A program made the position numbers and the translations under genes. From Desulfuromonadaceae bacterium (GTDB lineage: Bacteria; Desulfobacterota; Desulfuromonadia; Geobacterales; Pseudopelobacteraceae), in assembly GCA_028683855.1 (NCBI GenBank), contig JAQUHA010000016.1, forward strand, positions 1-64,000: a stretch of 64,000 nt of DNA, written 5' to 3'. Below are positions 1 through 8,202 of the stretch, in pieces; position 1 is the stretch's first letter; each line of letters begins with the position of its first letter. A model generated the notes under the pieces. The model was given only the letters and a program-made list of their open reading frames with translations. It was not told the origin of the DNA and made no database searches.

Positions 1-1
1 G

Positions 2-85
2 GCAGAGGTATACTTCAACGGACTACTTGAACAAGCTGATCTTTCAAAGAACAAGGGGCATTCAACTGGGCTGAACCAAACTTAA
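2..85 (+). CDS. possible 3' end of a gene entering from the left edge
   Basis: A reading frame open from the window edge gives 27 codons before a TAA at 83-85. The peptide ends in GHSTGLNQT. It is too short to assign to a family, and an open frame of this length can occur by chance. The bases that follow, up to the end of glnD at 342, show no gene and no convincing terminator. Confidence 0.25.
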   Translation, partial: AEVYFNGLLEQADLSKNKGHSTGLNQT

Positions 86-341
86 TTTCATCATTTTTCT
101 GTCTTGACAACCGTCAGTACCTTAATCAGCCCAGGAGTCCTTTGAGAAAAAAGGGTTTAAAGATAATTATGTAGTTGCTATCGATTGAGAAAGCATATTT
201 ACTATCCGTAAGTCAAATACACCTAAAAACAGCCGTATCTGCCAAACCTCTAAATTCAATCAAAAAAAGAGTATCCACTTTTAGAGAAACAATTTTTATA
301 AACTCTTTCAATCCTCCATACCGAAATAAAAAATTTTTACA

Positions 342-3053
342 TCAGACCCAGTCATCGATAGCCACCATAAGTTTACTGCATATTTCATTCAGTTTTTCCG
401 GGATAAATATCTTATGACCAAAGATATCCTTAACATAAAATACGTCTGCTACCTGATCGACTTTTGTGGATACCTTGGAAACCCCGATATAAAGACCCAT
501 TTCAGCCAGAGTACTGGTAATAAGATACAGAAGCCCAACCTTGTCATGAGTCAGAATGTCAATGACGGTATACTCTTCAGAAACATCATTATCGATATCA
601 ACTTTAGTGGCAAAACGTGGTGCTGGCCGTACTGTCAATAATGTTGGACGTTTCCTCGCTGCAACAAGCGAGGAGACCTGAACTTCTCCATGAATGGTCT
701 GACGCATATCACGTTCGATCTTTTCCCACCGTGACGCATCTTTCACCAGATTACCCTGCGGAGAATTTACCTGTAGAATATCAAGTACTTTACCATTTTT
801 GCTGGTATTTATTTGCGCCCCTAGAATATTAATTCCGTTTGCCGCCATAACCCCTGTAATCATGGAAAAAAGACCCGGTAGATCGTGGGCGCATATAATG
901 AACTCAGAATACCCCCCGTCATTTTGATGGGTCAACTGAAGTTCTATTTCAGTTTTTTCCAGACCGAGCAAAAGACGCGCATATTCAGCTATCAGTAAAG
1001 TCGGGCTGGAAAGAAGCAGTCTAACCGGCATTGCCTTAAGCTCGCTGCGAATTTCCGCTGTTGGAAATTCATCCTCAAGTATAGAGGTAACTTTTCTGAT
1101 AACAGTTCTGATTCTTTCGCTGCTGACCTCCTGCTGAAACCCCCCTCTATCAAGGATAGCAAAGGCTTTTTCAAACAGCTCCTGAAACAGCGATGCTTTC
1201 CAGGTCGTCCAGACATCAGTTCCAACAGCCCTTACATCGGCAACTGTAAGAAGATAAAGCATTTTAAGATTTTCACTTGATTCCATCTGACGAGCAAACT
1301 GAGCAACCATTTTTTCGTCATTCAAGTCACGTCGCTGAGAGATATGGGCAAACAGAAGATGCTGGCGAACGAGAAATTCAAGTCGTTCGCTGTCCTCTCT
1401 TGACAAACCTATACGTCGGGCAATAGTCGGCATCATTGCAGCCCCCTTCTCTGCGTGCCCCCCTCCTCCCCCCTTGCCTATATCATGGAAAAGTACCGCC
1501 AGCATCAGAAGTTCGGGCTTACCGATTTCTGACGCGACCCTGCATGGAAGTGGCATCTTTTCCTTATATTCACCATTCAACATTCTCTCAATCTGCTCCA
1601 CAGCAAAAAGTGTATGAATATCGACGGTATATATGTGATACATATCGTGCTGAACCTTGCAGTAAATATGCTCCAATTCGGGGATAAAGCGGTTAAGGAA
1701 CTCCAGATGGTGCATTAGACGCAATGTATCTGAAACCCCCTTACTTGAGCGTAATATATTAAGGAAAGATTGATTTACCTCGCGAGTACGACGAAATTTG
1801 TCATTTATAAGCGAGAGGCTCTTTCTTATAAGCCCTTTGACTCTGACATTGAGTGCAACATTATGCTTCTGAGCCAACTCAAATATTTTCATCAAGACTT
1901 TGGGGTTCTCTTCGACAACGGTTTCATCCGGGATTATAAGTTCACCTTTTATAACAAAACAGCCATCACCAACGGGACGGCGGACAAAATATCCCAAGAT
2001 TTTAAGAGCCCCCTCATCACGCCAGACGCAGCGTGAAATAAGGCTGGACGTAAAGTGCTCAACTTTATTTGCCTGACGATAGTAATCCCTCATAAAGTCT
2101 TCTACCGCCAGGACTCGTTCACGATCCTTATAGCCTAAAAAACCTGCAAGATGTACCTGGGCATCAAATGAGAGCTGATCGTTCTTTCGACCATTAAAGT
2201 AATGCAGTTCGTTGCGAATTCTCCAGAGATAATCAAGAGCCGAATAGTATCCTTCCAACTCTTCATCATTAATAATCCCCTTAATTATCAACTCTCTAAA
2301 CTCCGAAAATTTGAACTTTACGCGAGCCACCCATATTGCTGTCTGCAGATCACGAAGCCCCCCCTCACCCTCTTTGAGGTTAGGCTCAAGCAGATAGACG
2401 GTAGATCCGTATTTTTCGCGACGAATCTTCATATCCGATATTTTTTCTTTTATAAATGAGTCGCTGGATTTTGGGAGAATCTGCTTGAAAATAACTTTAA
2501 TGAGGTTAGTAAACAGAAGTCGGCTGCCGGAAAGAAAACGGGCATCCATAAGCGCTGTTTTTACAGTTGCGTCTGAGGCAGCCATCTCTACGCAGTCAGA
2601 AATCATTCGCACAGAATATCCGACATCAAGCTTCATATCCCAAAGGAAATAGAGCAGTTTTTGTGCAATATCTTCTACTGTTGTAACGGGAAGCGTGCCG
2701 TCATGAAGAAACATAATATCGATATCAGAAAACGGATTAAGCTCACCGCGACCGTACCCACCTACGGACACCAAAGTTATATGCTCCAACATAGCGTCCC
2801 CACCACCCATATCATAGATAATGGAGAGAAAAAGCTTGTTGTTAAGTTCATCTATCATATCGCAAATAAGATGTGCTACTTCACTCCCGCTTGCACCTCT
2901 ATCATGCAACCCTTTTATCTCTGCACGATATGTCGCCAGAAAGTTTTTGCACCCCGAAAGATACAGTGGGCGCTTCTGATCAAAACTGGCCATACCGGCA
3001 TCACCAATCGCATCAATTGTGTCTGGAAAATACGGGTCAATAAAAAATTGCAT
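342..3053 (-). CDS. glnD: [Protein-PII] uridylyltransferase / uridylyl-removing enzyme
   Basis: GlnD senses glutamine and adds or removes UMP on PII proteins, controlling glutamine synthetase and nitrogen-responsive transcription in the cytoplasm. The 903-residue length fits the family. The domain order is complete: a nucleotidyltransferase domain with GGYGRGELNPFSDID at residues 98-112, a helical GlnE-like region, an HD domain with VLFHDIGKGGGGGHAEKG in the middle, and two C-terminal ACT repeats, the first around FIICAHDLPGLFSMITG and the second around IDILTHDKVGLLYLIT. The gene stands alone on the minus strand behind a consensus-like sigma-70 promoter (3118-3146). The ATG at 3053 has a weak AAGGA about 9 bases upstream. 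All catalytic motifs are present, so both activities are expected. Confidence 0.96.
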   Translation of the reverse strand: MQFFIDPYFPDTIDAIGDAGMASFDQKRPLYLSGCKNFLATYRAEIKGLHDRGASGSEVAHLICDMIDELNNKLFLSIIYDMGGGDAMLEHITLVSVGGYGRGELNPFSDIDIMFLHDGTLPVTTVEDIAQKLLYFLWDMKLDVGYSVRMISDCVEMAASDATVKTALMDARFLSGSRLLFTNLIKVIFKQILPKSSDSFIKEKISDMKIRREKYGSTVYLLEPNLKEGEGGLRDLQTAIWVARVKFKFSEFRELIIKGIINDEELEGYYSALDYLWRIRNELHYFNGRKNDQLSFDAQVHLAGFLGYKDRERVLAVEDFMRDYYRQANKVEHFTSSLISRCVWRDEGALKILGYFVRRPVGDGCFVIKGELIIPDETVVEENPKVLMKIFELAQKHNVALNVRVKGLIRKSLSLINDKFRRTREVNQSFLNILRSSKGVSDTLRLMHHLEFLNRFIPELEHIYCKVQHDMYHIYTVDIHTLFAVEQIERMLNGEYKEKMPLPCRVASEIGKPELLMLAVLFHDIGKGGGGGHAEKGAAMMPTIARRIGLSREDSERLEFLVRQHLLFAHISQRRDLNDEKMVAQFARQMESSENLKMLYLLTVADVRAVGTDVWTTWKASLFQELFEKAFAILDRGGFQQEVSSERIRTVIRKVTSILEDEFPTAEIRSELKAMPVRLLLSSPTLLIAEYARLLLGLEKTEIELQLTHQNDGGYSEFIICAHDLPGLFSMITGVMAANGINILGAQINTSKNGKVLDILQVNSPQGNLVKDASRWEKIERDMRQTIHGEVQVSSLVAARKRPTLLTVRPAPRFATKVDIDNDVSEEYTVIDILTHDKVGLLYLITSTLAEMGLYIGVSKVSTKVDQVADVFYVKDIFGHKIFIPEKLNEICSKLMVAIDDWV

Positions 3054-3117
3054 TCAATGATCCTTGTAAAACTGGAGTTGGAGCGGCGGGCGACATTGAC
3101 AACCGAACGAGGGGGGG

Positions 3118-3146
3118 ATTATACTTCAGGACATTGAACGAGTCAA
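3118..3146 (-). promoter_or_regulatory. sigma-70 promoter for glnD
   Basis: On the minus strand TTGACT (3146-3141) and TATAAT (3123-3118) are separated by 17 bases. The -10 box is followed directly by a run of seven C. The 5' untranslated leader would be about 55-60 bases. Both boxes are near consensus and the spacing is ideal. Confidence 0.75.
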
Positions 3147-3156
3147 AAACATAAAA

Positions 3157-3186
3157 ATGTCCCGCATCCTGAAGGAGACGGGGCAT
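3157..3186 (-). terminator. rho-independent terminator after the hotdog thioesterase gene
   Basis: ATGTCCCG (3157-3164) pairs with CGGGGCAT (3179-3186), with one G-T pair. An inner TCCT/AGGA pairing extends the hairpin. Read on the minus strand the stem is followed by TTTTTA. It separates the 3317-3736 gene from the glnD promoter. Confidence 0.65.
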
Positions 3187-3316
3187 TTGAATAAAATATG
3201 AAACTACATACTTTTATTCTCACACAGTTCCAAGGGCTTTACTTGTCATAGGTTAGTCAGGGGCAGCACTCAAAAACTTTGCGAAAAATTTACTGGAGCA
3301 AAACTTATCAGCTAGT

Positions 3317-3736
3317 TCATTCTTTTTTACCCTTTGAAGCCACTTTTGCGACAAACCTGTCGTTATTGACGGTGAATCGCTCGTGGGTTCCCTTGCCAAT
3401 TATCTCCACTTCGTCACGAGCCTCAATCTCCCAGAGCGTCCGTTTGCCATCTACTTCCAGGCATTTTACATGAGCGGTGACGGTCATTCCAGCTGGTGTT
3501 GCGGCCTGATGACTTACGTTGACCAGCGTCCCAAGGGTTCGTTCACCCTCTTCAAGATAGGGTCGAAGAGCTTCCATACAGGCCCACTCCATAAAGCCAA
3601 CCATAAACGCTGTGGCAAAAACCTCCGGCATCTCACGAAACAGGTCAGATTCTGGATATACATGAGGAACCGTCTTTTCTTTTGTTACGAGGAAGCTGAA
3701 TGTGTGCTCCAACCCGGGTTTCAGTGTCTCTTTCAT
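3317..3736 (-). CDS. hotdog-fold acyl-CoA thioesterase, FlK (fluoroacetyl-CoA thioesterase) family
   Basis: This 139-residue protein matches the Streptomyces cattleya fluoroacetyl-CoA thioesterase FlK over almost its full length as I remember that sequence. Shared blocks include VYPES, PEVFAT, FMVGFMEWAC and the HQAATPAG segment. The FlK catalytic residues Thr42, Glu50 and His76 fall at exactly the same numbers here. The lid residue Phe36 of FlK, important for fluorine discrimination, is Met36 here, while Phe33 is kept. It should hydrolyse a short acyl-CoA in the cytoplasm; the natural substrate is open. The ATG has an AAGGA six bases upstream. It is a single-gene unit closed by its own terminator. 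Confidence 0.85.
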   Translation of the reverse strand: MKETLKPGLEHTFSFLVTKEKTVPHVYPESDLFREMPEVFATAFMVGFMEWACMEALRPYLEEGERTLGTLVNVSHQAATPAGMTVTAHVKCLEVDGKRTLWEIEARDEVEIIGKGTHERFTVNNDRFVAKVASKGKKE

Positions 3737-4205
3737 CTGTAATCCTTTCAGTCGAAATTTTATCGAATACTACTCTTCAACGACTACTTTCCTTCATCCA
3801 TATTAAACGGTTTGGTAAAATCAACTGGATATGCTCAGGAAATATATGTAGATTGTGCCGTGCAGATACAACTTGTGGAACCAAACTTCTCATGTGTTAA
3901 ATCGTAAATTATATTGCAACAAAACCGAGGGTGTTCAGCTTTACAGTTATCTGCATCCCCCTCCCGACAAGATAAAAACCTAAAAATTCAGTGCTATAAT
4001 AACACTATTTTGCAATTGAGTTGAATAATATATATTTCGCATGATCCATATCCTGCTTTGATTTAGCCACTCAGCAAAGATGATGTAATAAAGACAAAAA
4101 AACAGAATAATTTAAATCTTGATTATTCATAACACTTTTTAAAATCAGCTACGTCTTAATTTTCAGAATTATCTTGCCAACTTCATCAGTTCAAAAGGGT
4201 TTGTT
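3737..4205. other. AT-rich intergenic region between divergent transcription units
   Basis: This stretch separates the minus-strand thioesterase gene from the plus-strand lgt unit. No coding frame with a credible start was found. It holds a possible promoter for the thioesterase on the minus strand (TTGATT at 3824-3819, TATGGA at 3802-3797, 16-base spacer) and an extended -10 box on the plus strand at 3992-4000. The remainder shows nothing I can name. Confidence 0.6.
3992..4000 (+). promoter_or_regulatory. candidate extended -10 promoter for the lgt unit
   Basis: TGCTATAAT is a perfect extended -10 element (TGnTATAAT). No good -35 box lies upstream, which such promoters can tolerate. It is about 200 bases before the leader peptide frame, so the leader RNA would be long. 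No better candidate was seen closer to lgt. Confidence 0.4.
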
Positions 4206-4295
4206 ATGTTAAAAATCAACTTTCTATTGATTTTGATCCTGATTTTTCAAAATGCGGGACTCGTTACCAAATACTCTTTGGTCCATCAATGTTAA
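4206..4295 (+). CDS. candidate 29-residue leader peptide overlapping the lgt start
   Basis: A short frame begins at ATG 4206 with AAAGGG about 6-7 bases upstream, a better ribosome site than lgt itself has. The peptide is hydrophobic at its N-terminus (MLKINFLLILILIFQNAG). Its TAA stop (4293-4295) overlaps the lgt ATG (4289-4291). This arrangement would allow translational coupling, with ribosomes finishing the leader and re-initiating on lgt. It could instead be a chance frame; no homologue is known to me. Confidence 0.4.
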   Translation: MLKINFLLILILIFQNAGLVTKYSLVHQC

Positions 4296-5107
4296 CCTGG
4301 AATATTAACCCGCTTTTTCTTGATCTCGGCATACTGCAGATTCGATATTACGGACTCTGTTTTCTTGTAGCAATTCTTGGCGGATATTTTCTCTGGCGCA
4401 GACAGATTCTCCGCTCCGACAGAACTTCCGACTGCGCACGCCGATTTCTCCTGCTTGGGTTGCTTGGCGTACTGATCGGCGGAAGGGTTGGACATCTGCT
4501 CTTTTACGATATTCAGACTCTATTAAATAATCCTCTGGAAATCTTCTATTTCTGGACCGGCGGTCTGGCCAGCCATGGCTCTTCAGCTGGTCTGCTGCTC
4601 GCACTGCTGCTTTTCTCCCGACAGCAAAAAATCCAGTTTATCGATGTTGCCGATCGCCTCACTTTCTCCTGTGCCTGGGGAGCGGCATGGGTACGTATCG
4701 GTAATTTTTTCAATAGTGAGATTGTCGGCTCTGTCACAGCCCTCCCCTTTGGAGTCAAGTTTCCACTTTATGACTTCCGCCTTCCCCCTGAGGCGGTTCC
4801 CCTGCGTCACCCGACCCAGATTTATGAAGCGGTTATGGCTTTTGCCGTATTAATCGCCCTGATTATGATAGATCGTCGCCGGGGTGGTGAGAGACGCCCC
4901 CTTGGTCTGCTTACCTGCACTCTGCTTGCGTTGCTCTTCTCCGGCAGATTTCTCATTGAATACACCAAGCAGTATCCCTCCGCACAGACTCACAATCTTC
5001 TTACTACTGGGCAATGGCTTTCATTGCCGTTCATGGCAGTAGGCATCATGGGACTTATTAACTTGTATTTACGCAACTTGAATTATAGATCCTCGATACA
5101 AAAATGA
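4289..5107 (+). CDS. lgt: prolipoprotein diacylglyceryl transferase
   Basis: Lgt transfers diacylglycerol from phosphatidylglycerol to the lipobox cysteine of prolipoproteins in the inner membrane. The 272 residues contain about seven hydrophobic segments. Visible motifs are GGRVGHLLFYD (residues 64-74), the Lgt signature region GGLASHG (91-97), RIGNFFNSEIVG and RHPTQIYEA, all expected in the family. The ATG at 4289 has no clear Shine-Dalgarno, but the overlapping leader frame at 4206 could supply ribosomes. The 3' end overlaps the next gene by four bases (ATGA), so lgt is probably co-translated with the activase gene although the functions look unrelated. Confidence 0.95.
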   Translation: MLTWNINPLFLDLGILQIRYYGLCFLVAILGGYFLWRRQILRSDRTSDCARRFLLLGLLGVLIGGRVGHLLFYDIQTLLNNPLEIFYFWTGGLASHGSSAGLLLALLLFSRQQKIQFIDVADRLTFSCAWGAAWVRIGNFFNSEIVGSVTALPFGVKFPLYDFRLPPEAVPLRHPTQIYEAVMAFAVLIALIMIDRRRGGERRPLGLLTCTLLALLFSGRFLIEYTKQYPSAQTHNLLTTGQWLSLPFMAVGIMGLINLYLRNLNYRSSIQK

Positions 5108-8100
5108 AGAGTAATCGGATGCTCTTCTTCGCAGGGTGCGACATCGGTTCAGTCAGCGCAAAAGCGGTGCTGATAACTCCAGATTGCTTTACTCCTCCTC
5201 TTACAGAATATTGGCAAGCATTCCCCGAATCATCACCGGAGGGGAGTGCTGGAACACTCTTTGTATCTCCCTTACTTAAGGTATCCGGGAAAGTAAGTGC
5301 TGCTGAAAAGATGCTGGCACTGATCACTGAATTTGTTCCGCCTGATGCTGATCTTGCCATTGCGTTCACTGGTTCCGGGGGACGGTTGGCTGCAAAGCAG
5401 TCCAGCAACACTTTTTTCAGCGATTACCGGGCGCTGGTGACTGGAGTTTCTGCCTGTTATCCCTACGCTGACGGAATTATAGAAATCGGTGGTGCTCAAA
5501 GCAGTTTTCTGGAGCTATACAGAGATGGTGATGAAACCATTATGCTCGACTACAGCACCAATGGTGCTTGTGCTGCCGGAAGCGGCTCATTCCTGGATCA
5601 GCAGGCAACTCGGCTGGGCATGGCAATTGATGAACTTGCAGAAGCGGCAACTGCTGCCACACAAGGTTCAGCTATTGCCGGACGCTGTTCGGTCTTTGCC
5701 AAGAGTGACATGATCCACGCTCAACAGAAAGGTGCCGGTCAGAATGAGATCCTGCGTGGTCTCTGCGATGCTCTTGCCCACAACTACTGTGCAACGGTTC
5801 TCAAGGGTAAAACACCAGGGAGTCAGACCGTTTTTACCGGCGGGGTTGCCCGCAACCGGTCTGTCGAAGTGGCACTGCGACAAGTTGCAGTTCAGTTGCA
5901 TGATACTCTTCTCGTACCTCCGCTGCCCACTCACTTTGCCGCGCTTGGCGCTGCTCTTCTGCTGCACCGCTCAACTGTGGCACAGACAGAAAGCCGGCGC
6001 ACTCAACCATCTTCATCAATTGCAATACATTCAGCCCATAACCATTCCGCGACTCTTCCGCCACTCTCACCGGAACGGGTAAATCAGATTGCCATCACTA
6101 CGGAAACTGTTCCCATCGAATCCGAATTATCGGTCTATCTCGGCATAGACATCGGCTCGGTTTCCACCAATCTGGTCTGTATTGATGAACAGGGCACACT
6201 GCTCAGGGAAATATACCTCCGTACCAAGGGTCGGCCGATTCAGGCGGTAACTGAGTGCCTGTCCAGAATGTACGACGAGTTTGGGGCTCGCCTCAATGTG
6301 TGTGGTGCCGGCACCACCGGTTCGGGCCGGGAACTTATAGGTGAACTGATCGGTGCTGATACGGTCAACGACGAGATCACAGCGCATGCAACCGGAGCCG
6401 GGCAGATCGCCGCCCGATACCTGGGACTGCAGGTTGATACAATATTGGAAATTGGTGGTCAGGATGCCAAGTTTATTTGTCTCGAAGATGGAGTGGTGGT
6501 GGATTTTGCCATGAATGAGGCTTGCTCCGCCGGTACCGGCTCATTTCTTGATGATCAAGCTGAACGTCTGGGAATAAGCATCTGCAATGAGTTTTCCAGA
6601 CTGGCGTTTTCCTCGCTGCAGCCGTTATGTCTCGGTGAGCGCTGCACCGTGTTTATGGAGCAGGATATAGTCGATGCACTTGGGCGTGGTGAAGCCAAAG
6701 AGGATCTGGCTGCCGGAGCAGCTTATGCAGTGGTCAACAATTATCTGCATCGGGTCAAGGGCAGTCGGCAGATCGGAGAAGTGATCTTCTTCCAGGGGGG
6801 AACTGCTTATAACCACGCGGTGGCGGCTGCGTTTGCTCAGGTGTTGGGAATGACAGTTCATCTCCCCCCCCATGCCGGGGTAATGGGTGCATACGGCGCG
6901 GCGTTGCTGGCGCGGGGAAAGATGAGAATGCAGAGCAACAGGAGTTCTTTTAGCGGTTTCACCATCACACCGGAAAGCCTCCAACGACGTAAATTCACCT
7001 GCTCCGCCTGCAGCAACCGCTGTACAATCAATGAGTATCGCCAGGGTAATTTGGCAAGTTACTGGGGCAATAAATGCGGCGTGCGTTTCCGGAAAAACGC
7101 ATCAACCGGAAAAACACCACTACTTGCCGATCTGTTTAAATTTCGCGAAACCGAGCTGCATCGCGATTATTTTGTTGAGTTTGCGGCTGGAAGCCATGGT
7201 GACCGCAATGAAAAGGATGCTATCGCGCAGTATGCTCTTCTTCGCAAACAGGATACTGTTCCATGCATAGCCCTGTCACGCACCATGTACCATTTCGAAT
7301 ATTTCCCCTTCTGGAACACATATCTTGCCTCTCTGGGAATGAAAGTAGAGTTGTCAGCGGAAACATCAGACGCTACAGCAACAACCGGTATCACCCATAC
7401 GGTTGCCGACCCCTGTTTTCCTGTGCAGGTTGCCCATGGTCATCTTCAGGAACTGTGCAGCGGAAACGCCGACTTTATACTGCTGCCGGCGCTGATTGAT
7501 GCCGAGAGCGATGATCCGAACGTTCAATCGCACTTCTGCCCTTGGGGGCAGACCCTCCCATATGTGCTTGCCGCCAGCAGTGCGTCTACCGCAGCACGTG
7601 GCCGGTTATTGACACCAATCGTTCATTTCCGTCGTGGTGTTTCCGTAGTTGAACAGGAATTATGGAGCAGCTTTGCCCCCTTTGCCGCTTCAAGGCAGCA
7701 TCACCGTAGCGCCGTTGCACTTGGCGACCGCGCCCTGGCACAGTTCCGCGACTCGCTGCGCCAGGCTGGAACAGCAGCGCTGCAGTCTCTGGCGGAGCAG
7801 GGGGAAAGAGGTATTATTATGCTGGGTCGCAGCTATACTCTTTACGACAACAGGCTTAATCTGCATCTCCCCGCCAAACTGAGGAGCCGTTTCGGTGTAA
7901 ACATCATTCCGCTTGATTTTCTGCCATTGCACACAGTTTCACTTGCCAGCCTGTCCGAGAACATGTTCTGGCATTCAGGGCGGAGGATACTGCAGGGAGC
8001 CCGCTTTACTGCAACTCACCCACACCTGCACGGAATCTGGCTGACCCATTTCAAATGCGGGCCTGACTCATATATCAAGCCGCTCGGGCTGCAGGCTGCT

Positions 8101-8202
8101 GAAAAGCCAATGCTGATTATACAACTGGATGCCCATAGCAACGATACCGGGGTGTTGACCCGTTGTGAAGCGTATCTGCATTCAAAGGGGCTGTTGGCTT
8201 GA
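5104..8202 (+). CDS. BadF/BadG/BcrA/BcrD-type ATPase, double-domain 2-hydroxyacyl-CoA dehydratase activase
   Basis: The 1032-residue protein carries two ASKHA ATPase domains in tandem followed by a DUF2229-like region. Domain one (about residues 8-290) shows GCDIGSVSAKAV, IEIGGAQSSF and ACAAGSGSFLDQQATRLG. Domain two (about 345-610) shows GIDIGSVSTNLV, EIGGQDAKF and ACSAGTGSFLDDQAERLG. Each has the two cysteines (ACxAGxGSF and RCxVF) that in HgdC homologues hold a [4Fe-4S] cluster at the dimer interface, so one chain may mimic that dimer. A Cys cluster FTCSACSNRC lies near residue 630. Such proteins drive ATP-dependent low-potential electron transfer. No dehydratase alpha/beta genes are nearby, so the substrate is unknown. 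Confidence 0.88.
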   Translation: MKSNRMLFFAGCDIGSVSAKAVLITPDCFTPPLTEYWQAFPESSPEGSAGTLFVSPLLKVSGKVSAAEKMLALITEFVPPDADLAIAFTGSGGRLAAKQSSNTFFSDYRALVTGVSACYPYADGIIEIGGAQSSFLELYRDGDETIMLDYSTNGACAAGSGSFLDQQATRLGMAIDELAEAATAATQGSAIAGRCSVFAKSDMIHAQQKGAGQNEILRGLCDALAHNYCATVLKGKTPGSQTVFTGGVARNRSVEVALRQVAVQLHDTLLVPPLPTHFAALGAALLLHRSTVAQTESRRTQPSSSIAIHSAHNHSATLPPLSPERVNQIAITTETVPIESELSVYLGIDIGSVSTNLVCIDEQGTLLREIYLRTKGRPIQAVTECLSRMYDEFGARLNVCGAGTTGSGRELIGELIGADTVNDEITAHATGAGQIAARYLGLQVDTILEIGGQDAKFICLEDGVVVDFAMNEACSAGTGSFLDDQAERLGISICNEFSRLAFSSLQPLCLGERCTVFMEQDIVDALGRGEAKEDLAAGAAYAVVNNYLHRVKGSRQIGEVIFFQGGTAYNHAVAAAFAQVLGMTVHLPPHAGVMGAYGAALLARGKMRMQSNRSSFSGFTITPESLQRRKFTCSACSNRCTINEYRQGNLASYWGNKCGVRFRKNASTGKTPLLADLFKFRETELHRDYFVEFAAGSHGDRNEKDAIAQYALLRKQDTVPCIALSRTMYHFEYFPFWNTYLASLGMKVELSAETSDATATTGITHTVADPCFPVQVAHGHLQELCSGNADFILLPALIDAESDDPNVQSHFCPWGQTLPYVLAASSASTAARGRLLTPIVHFRRGVSVVEQELWSSFAPFAASRQHHRSAVALGDRALAQFRDSLRQAGTAALQSLAEQGERGIIMLGRSYTLYDNRLNLHLPAKLRSRFGVNIIPLDFLPLHTVSLASLSENMFWHSGRRILQGARFTATHPHLHGIWLTHFKCGPDSYIKPLGLQAAEKPMLIIQLDAHSNDTGVLTRCEAYLHSKGLLA

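Noticed and set aside
2661-3137. 158-codon plus-strand frame across the glnD 5' end and promoter
   Set aside because: Antisense to the glnD nucleotidyltransferase domain and promoter; no ribosome site.
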